A DNA stretch of 64,000 nt from Rhizobiaceae bacterium (GTDB taxonomy: Bacteria; Pseudomonadota; Alphaproteobacteria; Rhizobiales; Rhizobiaceae): assembly GCA_023953845.1 (NCBI GenBank), contig JAMLJC010000001.1:1116001-1180000 (forward strand), read 5' to 3'. This document shows, one piece after another, positions 23,545-33,052 of the stretch (position 1 is the first letter of the stretch; the number at the start of each line of letters is the position of its first letter). The notes under the pieces are model-generated. The model was not told where the DNA came from, made no database searches, and was given only the letters and a program-made list of their open reading frames with translations. Position numbers and translations under genes: made by a program.

Positions 23545-25660
23545 GCATCAGTTCCAGCGCGTTGTCGACAACCTTCACCATAGTGTTGTCGAAATCGTTC
23601 CAGGCCATCGAGCCGGCGAGCGCGATAGAGCCGGCCGAGAACACCGCGCCGCCGCCTTCAATCGGGAAATAGACGATGTCGCTGCGCACGATCTCCGGAA
23701 GTGCGTCGCCGCCCTGATCCGGCAGGCCGACATTCTGCTCCTCCACGACATGGATGTACTCCCTGCCGACGCCGGTCGAGGAGGCGAGCAGCAGGGCATG
23801 CGGCGGACTGCCCAGAGCGACGTCGAAACGGTCGATCTCGTCGGCCACCGCGCCGCCGAGAACATGTCCGAAGTCGCCGACGATCTCGTCCTCTATGCCC
23901 GCGAAGATTGCCGCGCCGACACCTTCCCGGCTTGCCGGCAGACGACGATACCCGCATCCCTTGGACCAGCCTTCCGCGGAGAAGCCGATGCCGACGAGCC
24001 TGTGCGGGCCGAGGCCGCGATTCTTCCAGATGCCGCCTTGTTCGCCGGTGTAGACGTGGGCGCGTTCGCCGGCGGGTGCATCCCAGCAGCGGGTTCCTGA
24101 ATTGTCCCGCCTGACCTCGATGAGCCACGGCCGTTCGGGGTCGCGGGTGGTGACCCAGTAGAAACCGTTGCCGCCGAGATACATGAGCCGGCCGCCGCTG
24201 TGCAGATGCGTCTCCAGATGGTTGCGCGCCTGTCGCGTCCAGTATTCCGGATGGGAACCGGTGATGACCACCTTGTAGCGCGACAGCAGGGCGGCTCCCT
24301 CGCGGTCGAGATCCTCGTCGGTCGCGACATGATAGGCGCGGCCGCGCTTTTCCAGCCACTCCACCAGATAGAGGTCGACCGGGAAATGCCGATAGGAGTC
24401 GGTCAGCCAGTTCGGATAGCCCGGACGCACATGAACGAGCGGCCGGCGACGCGAGGAATACCGGCAGACGGTGCCGTCCGTATGCGTATCGTAGCAGGAG
24501 CGTCCGAGCTCGATATGGCCATGGAGGTATTCCTCGTCAGGGTCCAGCTGCTGCCGATGCGCCATCACGGAAGAGAAATCGAGCTTGGCCAGCCGCTCGT
24601 TGCCATAGGCGAGATAGGTGTCGGTCGGCATCAGCAGCAGGATGTCGGCCCTGGCATCCGCCGCGCCCATGACGAAGAGAGGTATGCGCTCGACCGTGGC
24701 GCCGGCTTCCAGACGCACACAGTAGACGCCGCTGGCGAGATCCTTCGGCAGGGTGAATTCTAGATCGTAGTCCCAGCCGGAATCCACCATGTCGTCCTCG
24801 TGGAACTGGAGTGCGCCATACTCTTCGGGCGTCTGGATGAAGGAATCGCTGTGGCCGTCCCAGTTCCAGCCCGTCACGGCACGTTCGACGCCGTTATAAA
24901 GCATGCCGGGCTCGGACATCCCCCCGACCGCATGGAGCCGCCGGCTTGTGAAATCGCTCGTCGTCGCCCAGGCGAAATCGGGCTTCGCGCCGGGCTCATT
25001 GTCCGAAAGAGCCCTCCAGAAAAGGCCGAGCGCGTCGATCTTGCCGTTGTAGGCATCGCGCGGCGAATCGCCAGCGCCGACATCGGATGCGGCAAGCAAA
25101 AGCCTGCCGCCCTTCGGCGTGGCCACCGCCTCGCCTTGGGAAACCGCGCTGTCCACTGAAACAAAGGCGGTCTTCGGGGAAACGTGCAGACGCGCGCCGT
25201 CGGGCGACAGCACGCAGGTGACGCGTATCCATGTGCGGGCGACGAGCCGCGCCGGATTGCGCAGCACCGTCCGGCCGTTCAGCCTGAGTTCGACGCCGCC
25301 GCCTGCCACGACAAGCGCGAGATCATCGTCCGGAAAGGCCCAGATCGCTTGCGCAGCGCTGCGCTCTGGCACGGTCGGCCATATCCAGCAGGAAACAGTG
25401 AGAGCTTCGCCACGACCGGCGGTCGGCAGCGGCAGGGTGGCATAGGAGCCGACGGCCGTCTCCTGGAAGCGACCCGGCAGGATGCGATCGAGCACATCGC
25501 GCCGCTCCTCCGTGCCGACCCTGGATTCGCCACGGGCGCCCGGACCCGTCACCAATCGCTCCAGGACGGCGCGGACTTCCGGTTCGCACGTGCTTATCGC
25601 CATGCGGACGGCATCGCCCGGCCGGCGCGACCATTCTTCGAAATAGGCGAGCACTCTCAT
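23534..25660 (-). CDS. N,N-dimethylformamidase large-subunit homologue
   Basis: A 708-residue protein. The N-terminal third is a jelly-roll, LamG-like domain (LTVSCWIWPTVPE, LNGRTVLR, YNGKIDALGLFWRAL). The rest matches the catalytic part of DMFase: LYNGVERAVTGWNWDG, LMPTDTYLAYGNERL, YHVATDEDLDREG and ITGSHPEYWT, whose Glu binds iron in characterised DMFases as I recall. DMFase hydrolyses formamides to amine and formate and normally needs a small alpha subunit of about 130 aa; no such gene is adjacent. It is divergent from a peptide-type ABC importer, so an imported amide is a likely substrate. Confidence 0.8.
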   Translation of the reverse strand: MRVLAYFEEWSRRPGDAVRMAISTCEPEVRAVLERLVTGPGARGESRVGTEERRDVLDRILPGRFQETAVGSYATLPLPTAGRGEALTVSCWIWPTVPERSAAQAIWAFPDDDLALVVAGGGVELRLNGRTVLRNPARLVARTWIRVTCVLSPDGARLHVSPKTAFVSVDSAVSQGEAVATPKGGRLLLAASDVGAGDSPRDAYNGKIDALGLFWRALSDNEPGAKPDFAWATTSDFTSRRLHAVGGMSEPGMLYNGVERAVTGWNWDGHSDSFIQTPEEYGALQFHEDDMVDSGWDYDLEFTLPKDLASGVYCVRLEAGATVERIPLFVMGAADARADILLLMPTDTYLAYGNERLAKLDFSSVMAHRQQLDPDEEYLHGHIELGRSCYDTHTDGTVCRYSSRRRPLVHVRPGYPNWLTDSYRHFPVDLYLVEWLEKRGRAYHVATDEDLDREGAALLSRYKVVITGSHPEYWTRQARNHLETHLHSGGRLMYLGGNGFYWVTTRDPERPWLIEVRRDNSGTRCWDAPAGERAHVYTGEQGGIWKNRGLGPHRLVGIGFSAEGWSKGCGYRRLPASREGVGAAIFAGIEDEIVGDFGHVLGGAVADEIDRFDVALGSPPHALLLASSTGVGREYIHVVEEQNVGLPDQGGDALPEIVRSDIVYFPIEGGGAVFSAGSIALAGSMAWNDFDNTMVKVVDNALELMLRS

Positions 25661-26058
25661 ATGGGTCCCTTCCCTGCCTGACCATGGTTGGTGGGTCCTG
25701 TTTTAGTTACCTGCGACATGTGTCGGCCACTGGCCGCGGTCGAGAAAGAAAGAGCGGAAACGAAATACTGCGCCCATGGTCACGCGGCGCCGCGCGAACG
25801 CGAAAAAAAGCGCCGACAGCGATTGCCGCGACCATGTGGGCAAGCCTTTTCCGGGTCTGCGACGATGCGGTAGGGACGGTATTGGCGCGAAGCACAGAAA
25901 CGGAATTGTGGAGCGCGGGAAATTCGGAAATGCTGCGCTTGGACTACAGTCGTGACGGACCTTTGGAAGCTCAGACGCAGGGAAGGGCGACTAGCCGGCT
26001 TCCACGGCCAATCTTGGCAATCTACGATGCGTCGCAAAGACCAATCAGGGGAACGACA
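25661..26058. promoter_or_regulatory. Divergent promoter region, DMFase-like gene / ABC operon
   Basis: About 400 bases without a convincing gene. CGACA-TG-TGTCG (near 25713-25724) is a short palindrome and a regulator-site candidate. AGGGGA precedes the binding-protein ATG. The open frame through this region is an upstream extension of the binding protein with no family similarity. Confidence 0.45.
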
Positions 26059-27621
26059 ATGATAGACAGACGAACTCTTCTCCAGGGCGCTATGCTGGGC
26101 GTCGGCGCGGCCGGACTGGGCAGGATCAATCCGGACTTTCTGTTCACATCCGCCTTCGCCCAGGAAAATCGCCCGCTGCGTTTCCTCGGCGCCGAGGCTC
26201 TGACGGGCAACTGGGACCCGACGACCCACACCAATCTCGGGCAGCTCATCGTCGAAGGCTACGTGATGGGCTATCTCACCCGCGCCCCCATGCGGCCGGA
26301 CAATCCAGAAGAATTGATCTTCGAGCTCGCCACGTCGCTGACGCCGATCGACGAGCACACGCTCGAGGTGAAGCTGCGCGAAGGCGTCAAGTTCCATGAC
26401 GGCACGCCGTTCACCTCCGCCGACGTGAAGGCGACCTACGAGTACGGCTCGCAGCCCGACCGCCCGGCCCAATGGTATCCAGGCCCGGTCACCGTCGACA
26501 TCGTCGATGACCTCACCTGTCGCATCAACACCAAGGCGCACGGCTATCCTGCCGCGCTCTACTATTACCTGTCCTCGTTCCTGCCGATCATGGCGGCCAA
26601 GGATGTGGAGAACAAGGCGCAGCTCAGCGCCCGCCTGAACGGCACCGGCCCGATGAAGTTCGTCGAGCAGAAGGGCGACTCCACGTTCCTGGAAGCCTAT
26701 GACGGATATTTCGCCGGCAAGCCGAAGCTGCCCGGTCTGGAGTACCGCTATGTCGGCGACACCACGACCCGTGCGCTTTCGCTACTCAACGGCGAGGTCG
26801 ACATGATCGAGCGTCTCGAAGCCGAACAGGTCGAGACGTTGAGCGGCGACGATCGGTTCGTGATCAACAAGGCGCTATCGGTGGAAAACAAGTATCTGTT
26901 CTTCCGCTGCTCCAAGCCGCCCTTCGACAACGAGAAGATCCGCCTGGCGGCATGCCACGCGATCGACCGCGCCTCCGTCCTCGATGTTCTCGGCGTATCC
27001 GGCGCGCCGTCCAAGGCCCACATCTCGCCGGTCAAGTTCGGCTACACCGAGGTCGCGGAATATCCCGAGTTCGATCCGGAGAAGTGTCAGGCACTGCTGG
27101 CAGAGGCCGGCTTCCCGAACGGCGAAGGCCTGCCTGAACTCACCTACTACACCTCCGTGGGCTTCTATCCGAAGACCAAGGAATATTGCGAGCTGATCAC
27201 AGCGATGCTCCAGGAGCAGGGCTTCAAGGTGAACCTCCAGACGCTTGAGGTGGCTGCGTGGGGCAATCTGCTCTACGACAAGCCCGGCGGCGGCGAGGGC
27301 AACATGATCGACTGCGGCTGGTGCACGGGCTCGCCGGAGCCGGATCTCGTGCTGCGCACGCACTTCCATTCCTCGTCCAAGCGCATCACCGGCATCGTCG
27401 ATCCCGAGATCGACGCCGTGCTGGACAAGGAGCGCAACGCCACTTCGGTCGAGGAACGCAAGAAGGTCCTGCAGACCGAAACGCTGCCGACCATCGCCCG
27501 CAAGGCGCCGGCCTACGCGCTCTTCACCTCGGTGTTCATCCACGCCTATACGAAGAAGCTCGAAGGGCTGTATATCTACCCCAACGGCATGCAGGACGTG
27601 ACGAAGGCGGTTCTGGCCTGA
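26059..27621 (+). CDS. ABC transporter substrate-binding protein, peptide/nickel family
   Basis: A 520-residue SBP_bac_5 (DppA/OppA) protein. The N-terminus has a twin-arginine-type signal (DRRTLLQGAMLGVGAAGLG, cleavage near AFA-QE). The family segment EVKLREGVKFHDGTPFTSADVKATYE is near residue 95. It starts with AGGGGA-ATG at 26059. It probably delivers a peptide- or amide-like ligand to the two permeases and the fused ATPase downstream. A hairpin follows its stop, as is common where the binding protein is made in excess. The ligand cannot be told from the sequence. Confidence 0.88.
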   Translation: MIDRRTLLQGAMLGVGAAGLGRINPDFLFTSAFAQENRPLRFLGAEALTGNWDPTTHTNLGQLIVEGYVMGYLTRAPMRPDNPEELIFELATSLTPIDEHTLEVKLREGVKFHDGTPFTSADVKATYEYGSQPDRPAQWYPGPVTVDIVDDLTCRINTKAHGYPAALYYYLSSFLPIMAAKDVENKAQLSARLNGTGPMKFVEQKGDSTFLEAYDGYFAGKPKLPGLEYRYVGDTTTRALSLLNGEVDMIERLEAEQVETLSGDDRFVINKALSVENKYLFFRCSKPPFDNEKIRLAACHAIDRASVLDVLGVSGAPSKAHISPVKFGYTEVAEYPEFDPEKCQALLAEAGFPNGEGLPELTYYTSVGFYPKTKEYCELITAMLQEQGFKVNLQTLEVAAWGNLLYDKPGGGEGNMIDCGWCTGSPEPDLVLRTHFHSSSKRITGIVDPEIDAVLDKERNATSVEERKKVLQTETLPTIARKAPAYALFTSVFIHAYTKKLEGLYIYPNGMQDVTKAVLA

Positions 27622-27631
27622 TCTGGCCGGG

Positions 27632-27658
27632 AGGCGGCGCCCTGGCCGGCCGCCGCCT
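27632..27658 (+). terminator. Stem-loop between binding protein and permease
   Basis: AGGCGGCG and CGCCGCCT pair (8 bp, 11-nt loop) 10 nt after the stop. No clear U-tract, so it is more likely an mRNA-stabilising or attenuating hairpin within the operon. Confidence 0.55.
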
Positions 27659-27804
27659 TCCGCCGTCCTCGATAGAACGGCAAGACTACACCGTGGTCCT
27701 GAGCCAGCGCCGCGGATCGTCCAGACGGAAGCGTGGGCAGGCGCGCCGTTCCCGGTTAAAGCCCTACCGTCGTCGGCGCGACGGCGGGACAAGGAATTGG
27801 GCCC

Positions 27805-28785
27805 ATGCTCTTTGTTGAATTTCTTGTCAAACGCATCCTTCAGGGGATCGTGATCGTTGGCATCACGAGCCTGCTGATCTTCACGCTCCTGCGCGTCGTT
27901 CCCGGCGATCCCGTGCGGTTGATCGTCGGCGGCATGGCTCCGGACAACGTTGTCGAAGAGGTGGCCGAGAAGATGGGCCTCCGCGACCCCATCATCGTCC
28001 AGTACGGCCGCTACATGGCCCGGCTGCTGCAAGGCGATATGGGCCAGTCCTATCTCAGGCCGAAGAGCGGCATGATCGCGGCGGGCGGCGAATATGTCGA
28101 TCCGACGCGAGCCGACATGGCGCCGGTGGCGGATCTCATCCTCGAGCGCGTGCCGCTGACGCTGCAACTCGCCGGAGTGTCACTGATTTTCGCGCTGATT
28201 GTCTCGCTGCCGATCGGCATTGCCGGAGGACTCAATCCCCATGGCTGGCAAAATCGCGTCGCTTTCGGCGTGCAGTCGGCCTTCGTGTCGATTCCGAATT
28301 TCTGGCTTGCGATCATCCTCATCCTGTTCTTGTCGGCCAAGCTCCAGCTCATCCCGGCGCTCGGCTACAAGGGCTTCGCCTACGTCATCCTTCCGGCGAT
28401 CGTGCTCGCGGTCGAAATCGCCCCCTTCATCATCCGCACCCTGACGACATCGCTTTCCGAGGTGATGCAGTCCTACTTCATCGACGAGGCGAAGGTGCGG
28501 GGCCTTTCACGCTCGCGCATCGTCTTCGGCCATGCGTTGCGCAACGCTTCCGTGCCGCTCATCAACCTGCTCGGCATCCAACTCTCGACATTGATCGGAG
28601 GCGTGCTCGTCGTTGAGTATATCTTCGACTATCCCGGCCTTGGACACCTGACGGTGATCTCAGTGGTGGGGCGCGATTTCCCCACCATCCAGGGCATCGC
28701 GATCACGGTCAGCGCCGTGTTCGTCTTCATCAACATCCTCGTCGATCTCGTCGCTTATATGATCGACCCGCGCGTGGAGATCTGA
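27805..28785 (+). CDS. ABC transporter permease, DppB-like
   Basis: A 326-residue permease with N-terminal FLVKRILQGIVIVGITSLLIFTLLRVVPGDP, the standard DppB start, and about six membrane segments. The EAA loop is near residues 220-245 (YFIDEAKVRGLSRSRIVFGHALRN). It forms one half of the transmembrane channel with the gene that follows 5 nt later. A 183-base spacer with a hairpin separates it from the binding-protein gene. Substrate is unknown, though neighbours point to amides or small peptides. Confidence 0.9.
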   Translation: MLFVEFLVKRILQGIVIVGITSLLIFTLLRVVPGDPVRLIVGGMAPDNVVEEVAEKMGLRDPIIVQYGRYMARLLQGDMGQSYLRPKSGMIAAGGEYVDPTRADMAPVADLILERVPLTLQLAGVSLIFALIVSLPIGIAGGLNPHGWQNRVAFGVQSAFVSIPNFWLAIILILFLSAKLQLIPALGYKGFAYVILPAIVLAVEIAPFIIRTLTTSLSEVMQSYFIDEAKVRGLSRSRIVFGHALRNASVPLINLLGIQLSTLIGGVLVVEYIFDYPGLGHLTVISVVGRDFPTIQGIAITVSAVFVFINILVDLVAYMIDPRVEI

Positions 28786-28790
28786 CGACC

Positions 28791-29726
28791 ATGGCGGACA
28801 CACTGGCGATTTCCCAGAACGAGCAGGCGGACGCGGCCGCGCTGGCGCAGCAGGGCGACAAATCGGTCACGCGGCGCATCATGCAGAAGGCGTGGCGCAC
28901 CAAGACCTTCCAGTTCGGGTTCTGGATCTTCGTGGTGATGGTGCTGGTCTCGCTCATATGGCCCGAGATCAGTTCCGTGAGCGCGACGAAGATGGCGGTG
29001 AAGGACAAGTTCCTGCCGCCGCTGTTCATCGGCGAGAAATGGAGCTGGCTGCATCCTCTGGGCACCGACCAACTCGGCCGCGACATGCTCATGCGCTGTC
29101 TGGTCGGCCTGCGCTATTCGCTGATGATCGGCATCATCACCGTGGTGGTGATGTTCGTCGTCGGTTGCGGGCTGGGTCTCGTCGCGGGCTTCAAGGGCAA
29201 GTGGTGGGATACGGTGATCATGCGCATCACCGATGCGCAGTTGTCGGTGCCGATGATCATCCTCGCCATCACCATCCTCGGTATTTCCAGGCCGACGGTG
29301 CCGACCATCATCCTGGTGCTCGGTCTCTCCGGCTGGCCGCTTTATGCGCGCGTCGCCCGGAGCGCTGCGGTGACGGAGCGCGAGAAGGAGTATGTGCGGG
29401 GTCTTCGCGTGCTGGGCGCGGGCGACTGGCGCATCCTGCTGCTCTACGCCGCGCCGAACATACTGCCGCCGATCGCCTTCGTGGCCGTGCTCGACATCGC
29501 CCGCATGATGATTTTCGAAGCGATCCTTGGCTTCCTCGGCCTCGGCATCCAGCCTCCGACGCCGTCTTTCGGCTCGATCATCGCGGACTCGCGAAAATAT
29601 CTCATCAACGCCTGGTGGATAGCGACCATGCCCGGCGTCTTTCTCGCCATTGCGCTGACCTCGATCAACCTGATGGGTTCGTCGCTGGAGAAAGCCCGCA
29701 ACGCCGTCTATGGAGGCGCCCGATGA
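28791..29726 (+). CDS. ABC transporter permease, DppC-like
   Basis: A 311-residue permease with the N-terminal OppC-type membrane segment (FGFWIFVVMVLVSLIW), the HPLGTDQLGRDMLMRCLVGLRYS motif typical of DppC, and an EAA loop (YVRGLRVLGAGDWRILLLYAAPN). Five to six membrane segments. Its last bases overlap the ATG of the ATPase gene (ATGA), giving translational coupling. Together with the DppB-like subunit it makes the heterodimeric channel. Confidence 0.9.
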   Translation: MADTLAISQNEQADAAALAQQGDKSVTRRIMQKAWRTKTFQFGFWIFVVMVLVSLIWPEISSVSATKMAVKDKFLPPLFIGEKWSWLHPLGTDQLGRDMLMRCLVGLRYSLMIGIITVVVMFVVGCGLGLVAGFKGKWWDTVIMRITDAQLSVPMIILAITILGISRPTVPTIILVLGLSGWPLYARVARSAAVTEREKEYVRGLRVLGAGDWRILLLYAAPNILPPIAFVAVLDIARMMIFEAILGFLGLGIQPPTPSFGSIIADSRKYLINAWWIATMPGVFLAIALTSINLMGSSLEKARNAVYGGAR

Positions 29727-31390
29727 GCGAACAGGTATCTCCCGGTCCGGCTCTTCTCGACGTCGCCGGGCTCAAGGTCGCGGCGGGAGACAGGCTGCTG
29801 CTCGACGACATCACCTTCTCCGTCGCGACCTCGGAGATTTACGGGATCTACGGCGAGAGCGGCGCGGGCAAGACGATGCTAGGGCGCGCGCTGGCCAACT
29901 GGCTTCCGGAAGGCGTCCACCGCTCCGGCGGTTCCGTCACCTTCGCGGGCCGCGACATCGGCTCGCAGGGCGCCGATCGGGTGGTGACCGGCCGCGACGT
30001 CGCCTATATCGGCGCCAAGCCGCAGAGCGCGCTGGACCCGACCGTTCCGGTCGGCCCCCAAATCGTCGAGAAGCTGCGCTGCGTCCGCCCCGAACTGACG
30101 CGGGAAGAGGCTGAACGACGCGTGCTCGACCTGCTGAGGGAGGTGCGGATCGCCTCGCCCGAGGACCGCTTCCACGACTATCCCTCGAAATATTCGGGCG
30201 GCATGATGCAGCGCGCCATGATCGTCGACGCGCTGTGCGCCGATCCGGCGCTGCTGATCGCCGACGATATTGTCCGGCCGCTGGACGTGACCGTTGCGGC
30301 GCAGATCATCACGCTGCTCAAGGACCTTTGCCTTAAGCGCAAGATGGCCGTCGTCGTTCTGGCCTCCTCGTTGCCTTCGCTCCGCCAGATCTCGACCCGG
30401 ATCGGCGTGCTGCATGAAGGCCGGATCATCGAGGAGCAGGCGACGGAGGACCTGCTGGCCAGGCCGCATACCGAGTATACGCGCGAGGCGATCGGCCATG
30501 TGCCGCGCATCTGGTCCACGAACGAGACGCCGCCGGACCGGTCGCGGCCCGATGACAAGCCGCTGATGCAGGTGCGCAACGTGTCGCGCACCTATCACGT
30601 CCGCAAGCGAGGCACCTTCCGCCAGTTCAACGACGTGCGGGCCGTCCGCAACGTGTCCTTCGACATCAAGCCGCGCGAGAATCTCGGCATCGTCGGTGAA
30701 TCGGGCTGCGGAAAATCGACCCTCACCCGCATGCTGACCTGGCTGGAGGAGCCGGACAGCGGCGAAATCCTGCTCAACGGCCAGTCGCTGGCCAAGTATA
30801 CGGGCAGGCAGCTGCTCGAAAAGCGGCGCGAGTTCCAGCTTCTGCTCCAGGACCCCTACAACAGCCTGCCACCGCGCACCACGGTCGGGCGCATGATCGA
30901 GGAGGGCCTACGTCTTCGCAGTGTGCCCGCCAGGGAAATGCGCGAGAAGGTGAAGCATGCGATGAGCGAAGTCGGTCTTTCGCCGGCGATCTACGACGAT
31001 CTTCCGAACGCGCTCTCCACCGGCGAGCGCCAGCGCATCTCGATCGCCCGCGCGCTGGTGCTGGAGCCCAAGCTGCTCATCCTCGACGAGACGCTTTCAG
31101 CTCTCGACCAGGGCGAGCAGGCCAAGCTGATCGACCTTTTCGCCAAGCTGCAGGAAAGCAGCGACCTGACCTATGTCTTCATCTCGCACGACCTCGCCAT
31201 GGTGCGTAAAGTCTGCAACAGGATCGCGGTCATGTATTTCGGCGAGATCGTCGAGATCGGCGACAATCGTTCGATATTCTTCGACCCGAAACATGCCTAC
31301 ACGCAGACGCTTCTGGCGGCGGCCCCCACCCTCGACGAAAAGCCCTTCGAGGCCCGCAACGAGATGATGGTCGAGGCCGTCATCGGCTGA
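29723..31390 (+). CDS. Fused double ABC ATPase (DppD-DppF type), first half degenerate
   Basis: A 555-residue fusion of two ATP-binding domains. The first (about 1-260) has Walker A GESGAGKT and signature YSGGMMQ, but its Walker B reads LLIADDIVRP (catalytic Glu replaced by Asp, PTT lost) and the switch-His segment reads LASSLPSLR with no His. The second (about 275-555) is complete: GESGCGKST, signature LSTGERQRIS, LILDETLSALD, FISHDLAMV. So only one of the two composite sites looks fully hydrolytic. The start at 29723 overlaps the permease stop. It powers the importer encoded upstream. Confidence 0.88.
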   Translation: MSEQVSPGPALLDVAGLKVAAGDRLLLDDITFSVATSEIYGIYGESGAGKTMLGRALANWLPEGVHRSGGSVTFAGRDIGSQGADRVVTGRDVAYIGAKPQSALDPTVPVGPQIVEKLRCVRPELTREEAERRVLDLLREVRIASPEDRFHDYPSKYSGGMMQRAMIVDALCADPALLIADDIVRPLDVTVAAQIITLLKDLCLKRKMAVVVLASSLPSLRQISTRIGVLHEGRIIEEQATEDLLARPHTEYTREAIGHVPRIWSTNETPPDRSRPDDKPLMQVRNVSRTYHVRKRGTFRQFNDVRAVRNVSFDIKPRENLGIVGESGCGKSTLTRMLTWLEEPDSGEILLNGQSLAKYTGRQLLEKRREFQLLLQDPYNSLPPRTTVGRMIEEGLRLRSVPAREMREKVKHAMSEVGLSPAIYDDLPNALSTGERQRISIARALVLEPKLLILDETLSALDQGEQAKLIDLFAKLQESSDLTYVFISHDLAMVRKVCNRIAVMYFGEIVEIGDNRSIFFDPKHAYTQTLLAAAPTLDEKPFEARNEMMVEAVIG

Positions 31391-31401
31391 TCCGGTGGTT
31401 T

Positions 31402-31428
31402 GGCCGTCCGCTTCGTTTGCGGACGGCC
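31402..31428. terminator. Hairpin between convergent ATPase and amidase genes
   Basis: GGCCGTCCGC and GCGGACGGCC form a perfect 10-bp stem with a 7-nt loop directly after the ABC operon and before the amidase stop. It may end transcription from both sides. Confidence 0.65.
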
Positions 31429-31436
31429 GGGCTGCG

Positions 31437-32837
31437 TCAGTGGCGCGGTTCGGTCGGCCAGTCCATCGCGAAGCCGCGACGTTCCTCCAGCGCCCTGGTG
31501 ATCTGAAGCACGCCCAGATCGTCGAAGCGATGGCCCACCACCTGCACGCCGATCGGCAGCTTGCGCCCGTCGAGGCGGAAACAGACGGACGATGCCGGCT
31601 GGCCGGTCTGGTTGAACATGGCCGTGAAGACGGTATGCCCGAGCGGCTTGTCGCGGAACATGCCGGGTTCCTCGGCCGGAAAGTTCACGACGGGCAGGGT
31701 CGGCGCCAGAAGATAGTCGAATCCCTCCATCGCCGCGAACAGCTTGACGCGCATGCGAGAGATTTGGCCGAGCAGCACCCAGGCGTCCAGCGCGCTCATG
31801 GTCTTGGCCGGCTGGCACCAGTCGCGCACATAATCCAGGAACTCGTCCGGCTCATGGGGCGGCAGCGACAGCATCTCGGCATAGCCGCGGATCATCAGCC
31901 AGCGATCGATCGGCTCGTAGCAATCCTCGTCGAGCGGCGAGACGAACGGCTCGACGATCGCTCCGTCGGCCGCCAGCGCGCGGCCTGCATCCTCGACCGC
32001 CTCGACCACCGCCGCCTCGGGCTTCGGGCCGAAACCCATGTCGGTCAGGATTCCGATCCGTAAGCCCTTCACGTCGCGGGAGAGCGCGTCCTGATATTGC
32101 GTGGCTTCCGGCGGGAAGCTCCACGGGTCGCGCTCATCCGCGCCCGAAAGCACGGTCATCAGGTGGGCCATATCCTCCGTCGTGCGCCCCAGCGGCCCCG
32201 CCGAGCGCATGAATTCCGGCATCAGATGGGGAATCCGGCCCTGAGTCGGCTTGATAGAGGCGAGCCCGCAATGGCTGGCCGGACAGCGCACCGAGCCGGC
32301 AATGTCGGAACCGACCGAGAGGAACCCCATCCCGCTCGCAAGCGACGCGCCGGCGCCGGCGCTGGACCCGCCCGTATTGAAGGCTGTGTTCCAGGGATTG
32401 CGGATGATCCCGAACAGGGAACTGACCCCTGCCGCGAGCAGGCCGCAATCCGGCATGGTCGTCTTGGCGAAGATGACGGCCCCGGTTTCCTTGAGGCGGG
32501 CTGCGGGCGGCGAATCCATCTGCGAGGGCGGCGCGTTGCGGTTGGCGGCGATGCCATGGAAATAGGGCCAGCCCTTCATCGCCACGCTGTCCTTGACGGT
32601 CATCGGAACGCCGTCGAGCAGGCCCATTGGTCTGCCGTCGCGCCAGCGCTTCTCGGAGGCTTGCGCCGCGGCCAGCGCCTCCTCCGGCCGGATGGAGAAG
32701 AGGGCGTTCAATTCGCCGTTGAACCGGTCAACATGGTCAAGGACGACCTTGAGCACCTCCACGGGTGACAGGTCGCCTTTGCTGAAAGCGCTCGTAAGAG
32801 CACGTACGCTCGTATTGGCCAGATCGCTCACGGACAT
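31437..32837 (-). CDS. Amidase signature family hydrolase
   Basis: A 466-residue amidase. The catalytic triad is visible: Lys in MTVKDS (about residue 82), the cis-Ser in NTGGSSAGAG and the nucleophile Ser in GSDIAGSVR. The family hydrolyses amides to acid and ammonia; the substrate is not predictable. With the M20 hydrolase and the DMFase-like protein it is the third C-N bond hydrolase around the ABC importer, which suggests they process imported amides. It is convergent with the importer and divergent from the kinase genes. Confidence 0.9.
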   Translation of the reverse strand: MSVSDLANTSVRALTSAFSKGDLSPVEVLKVVLDHVDRFNGELNALFSIRPEEALAAAQASEKRWRDGRPMGLLDGVPMTVKDSVAMKGWPYFHGIAANRNAPPSQMDSPPAARLKETGAVIFAKTTMPDCGLLAAGVSSLFGIIRNPWNTAFNTGGSSAGAGASLASGMGFLSVGSDIAGSVRCPASHCGLASIKPTQGRIPHLMPEFMRSAGPLGRTTEDMAHLMTVLSGADERDPWSFPPEATQYQDALSRDVKGLRIGILTDMGFGPKPEAAVVEAVEDAGRALAADGAIVEPFVSPLDEDCYEPIDRWLMIRGYAEMLSLPPHEPDEFLDYVRDWCQPAKTMSALDAWVLLGQISRMRVKLFAAMEGFDYLLAPTLPVVNFPAEEPGMFRDKPLGHTVFTAMFNQTGQPASSVCFRLDGRKLPIGVQVVGHRFDDLGVLQITRALEERRGFAMDWPTEPRH

Positions 32838-33052
32838 TCATCTTGATCCTGTTAGACGTGTGGGCCGAACTGGCCTCCATGCTTGGAGCCTAGCCGGGCA
32901 GCGTGCACGCCGCATCCATTTTGGATCAGGATCATGTTTTCGTGGAAGAGGAGACAAGCCCGGCGGTGACGCGCCGCATGACAGCCGCGGCAATGCCGTG
33001 CAAACATGACGGTCGATCAGCCGGGACAAGAACATCGGTAATGGATGGGACG

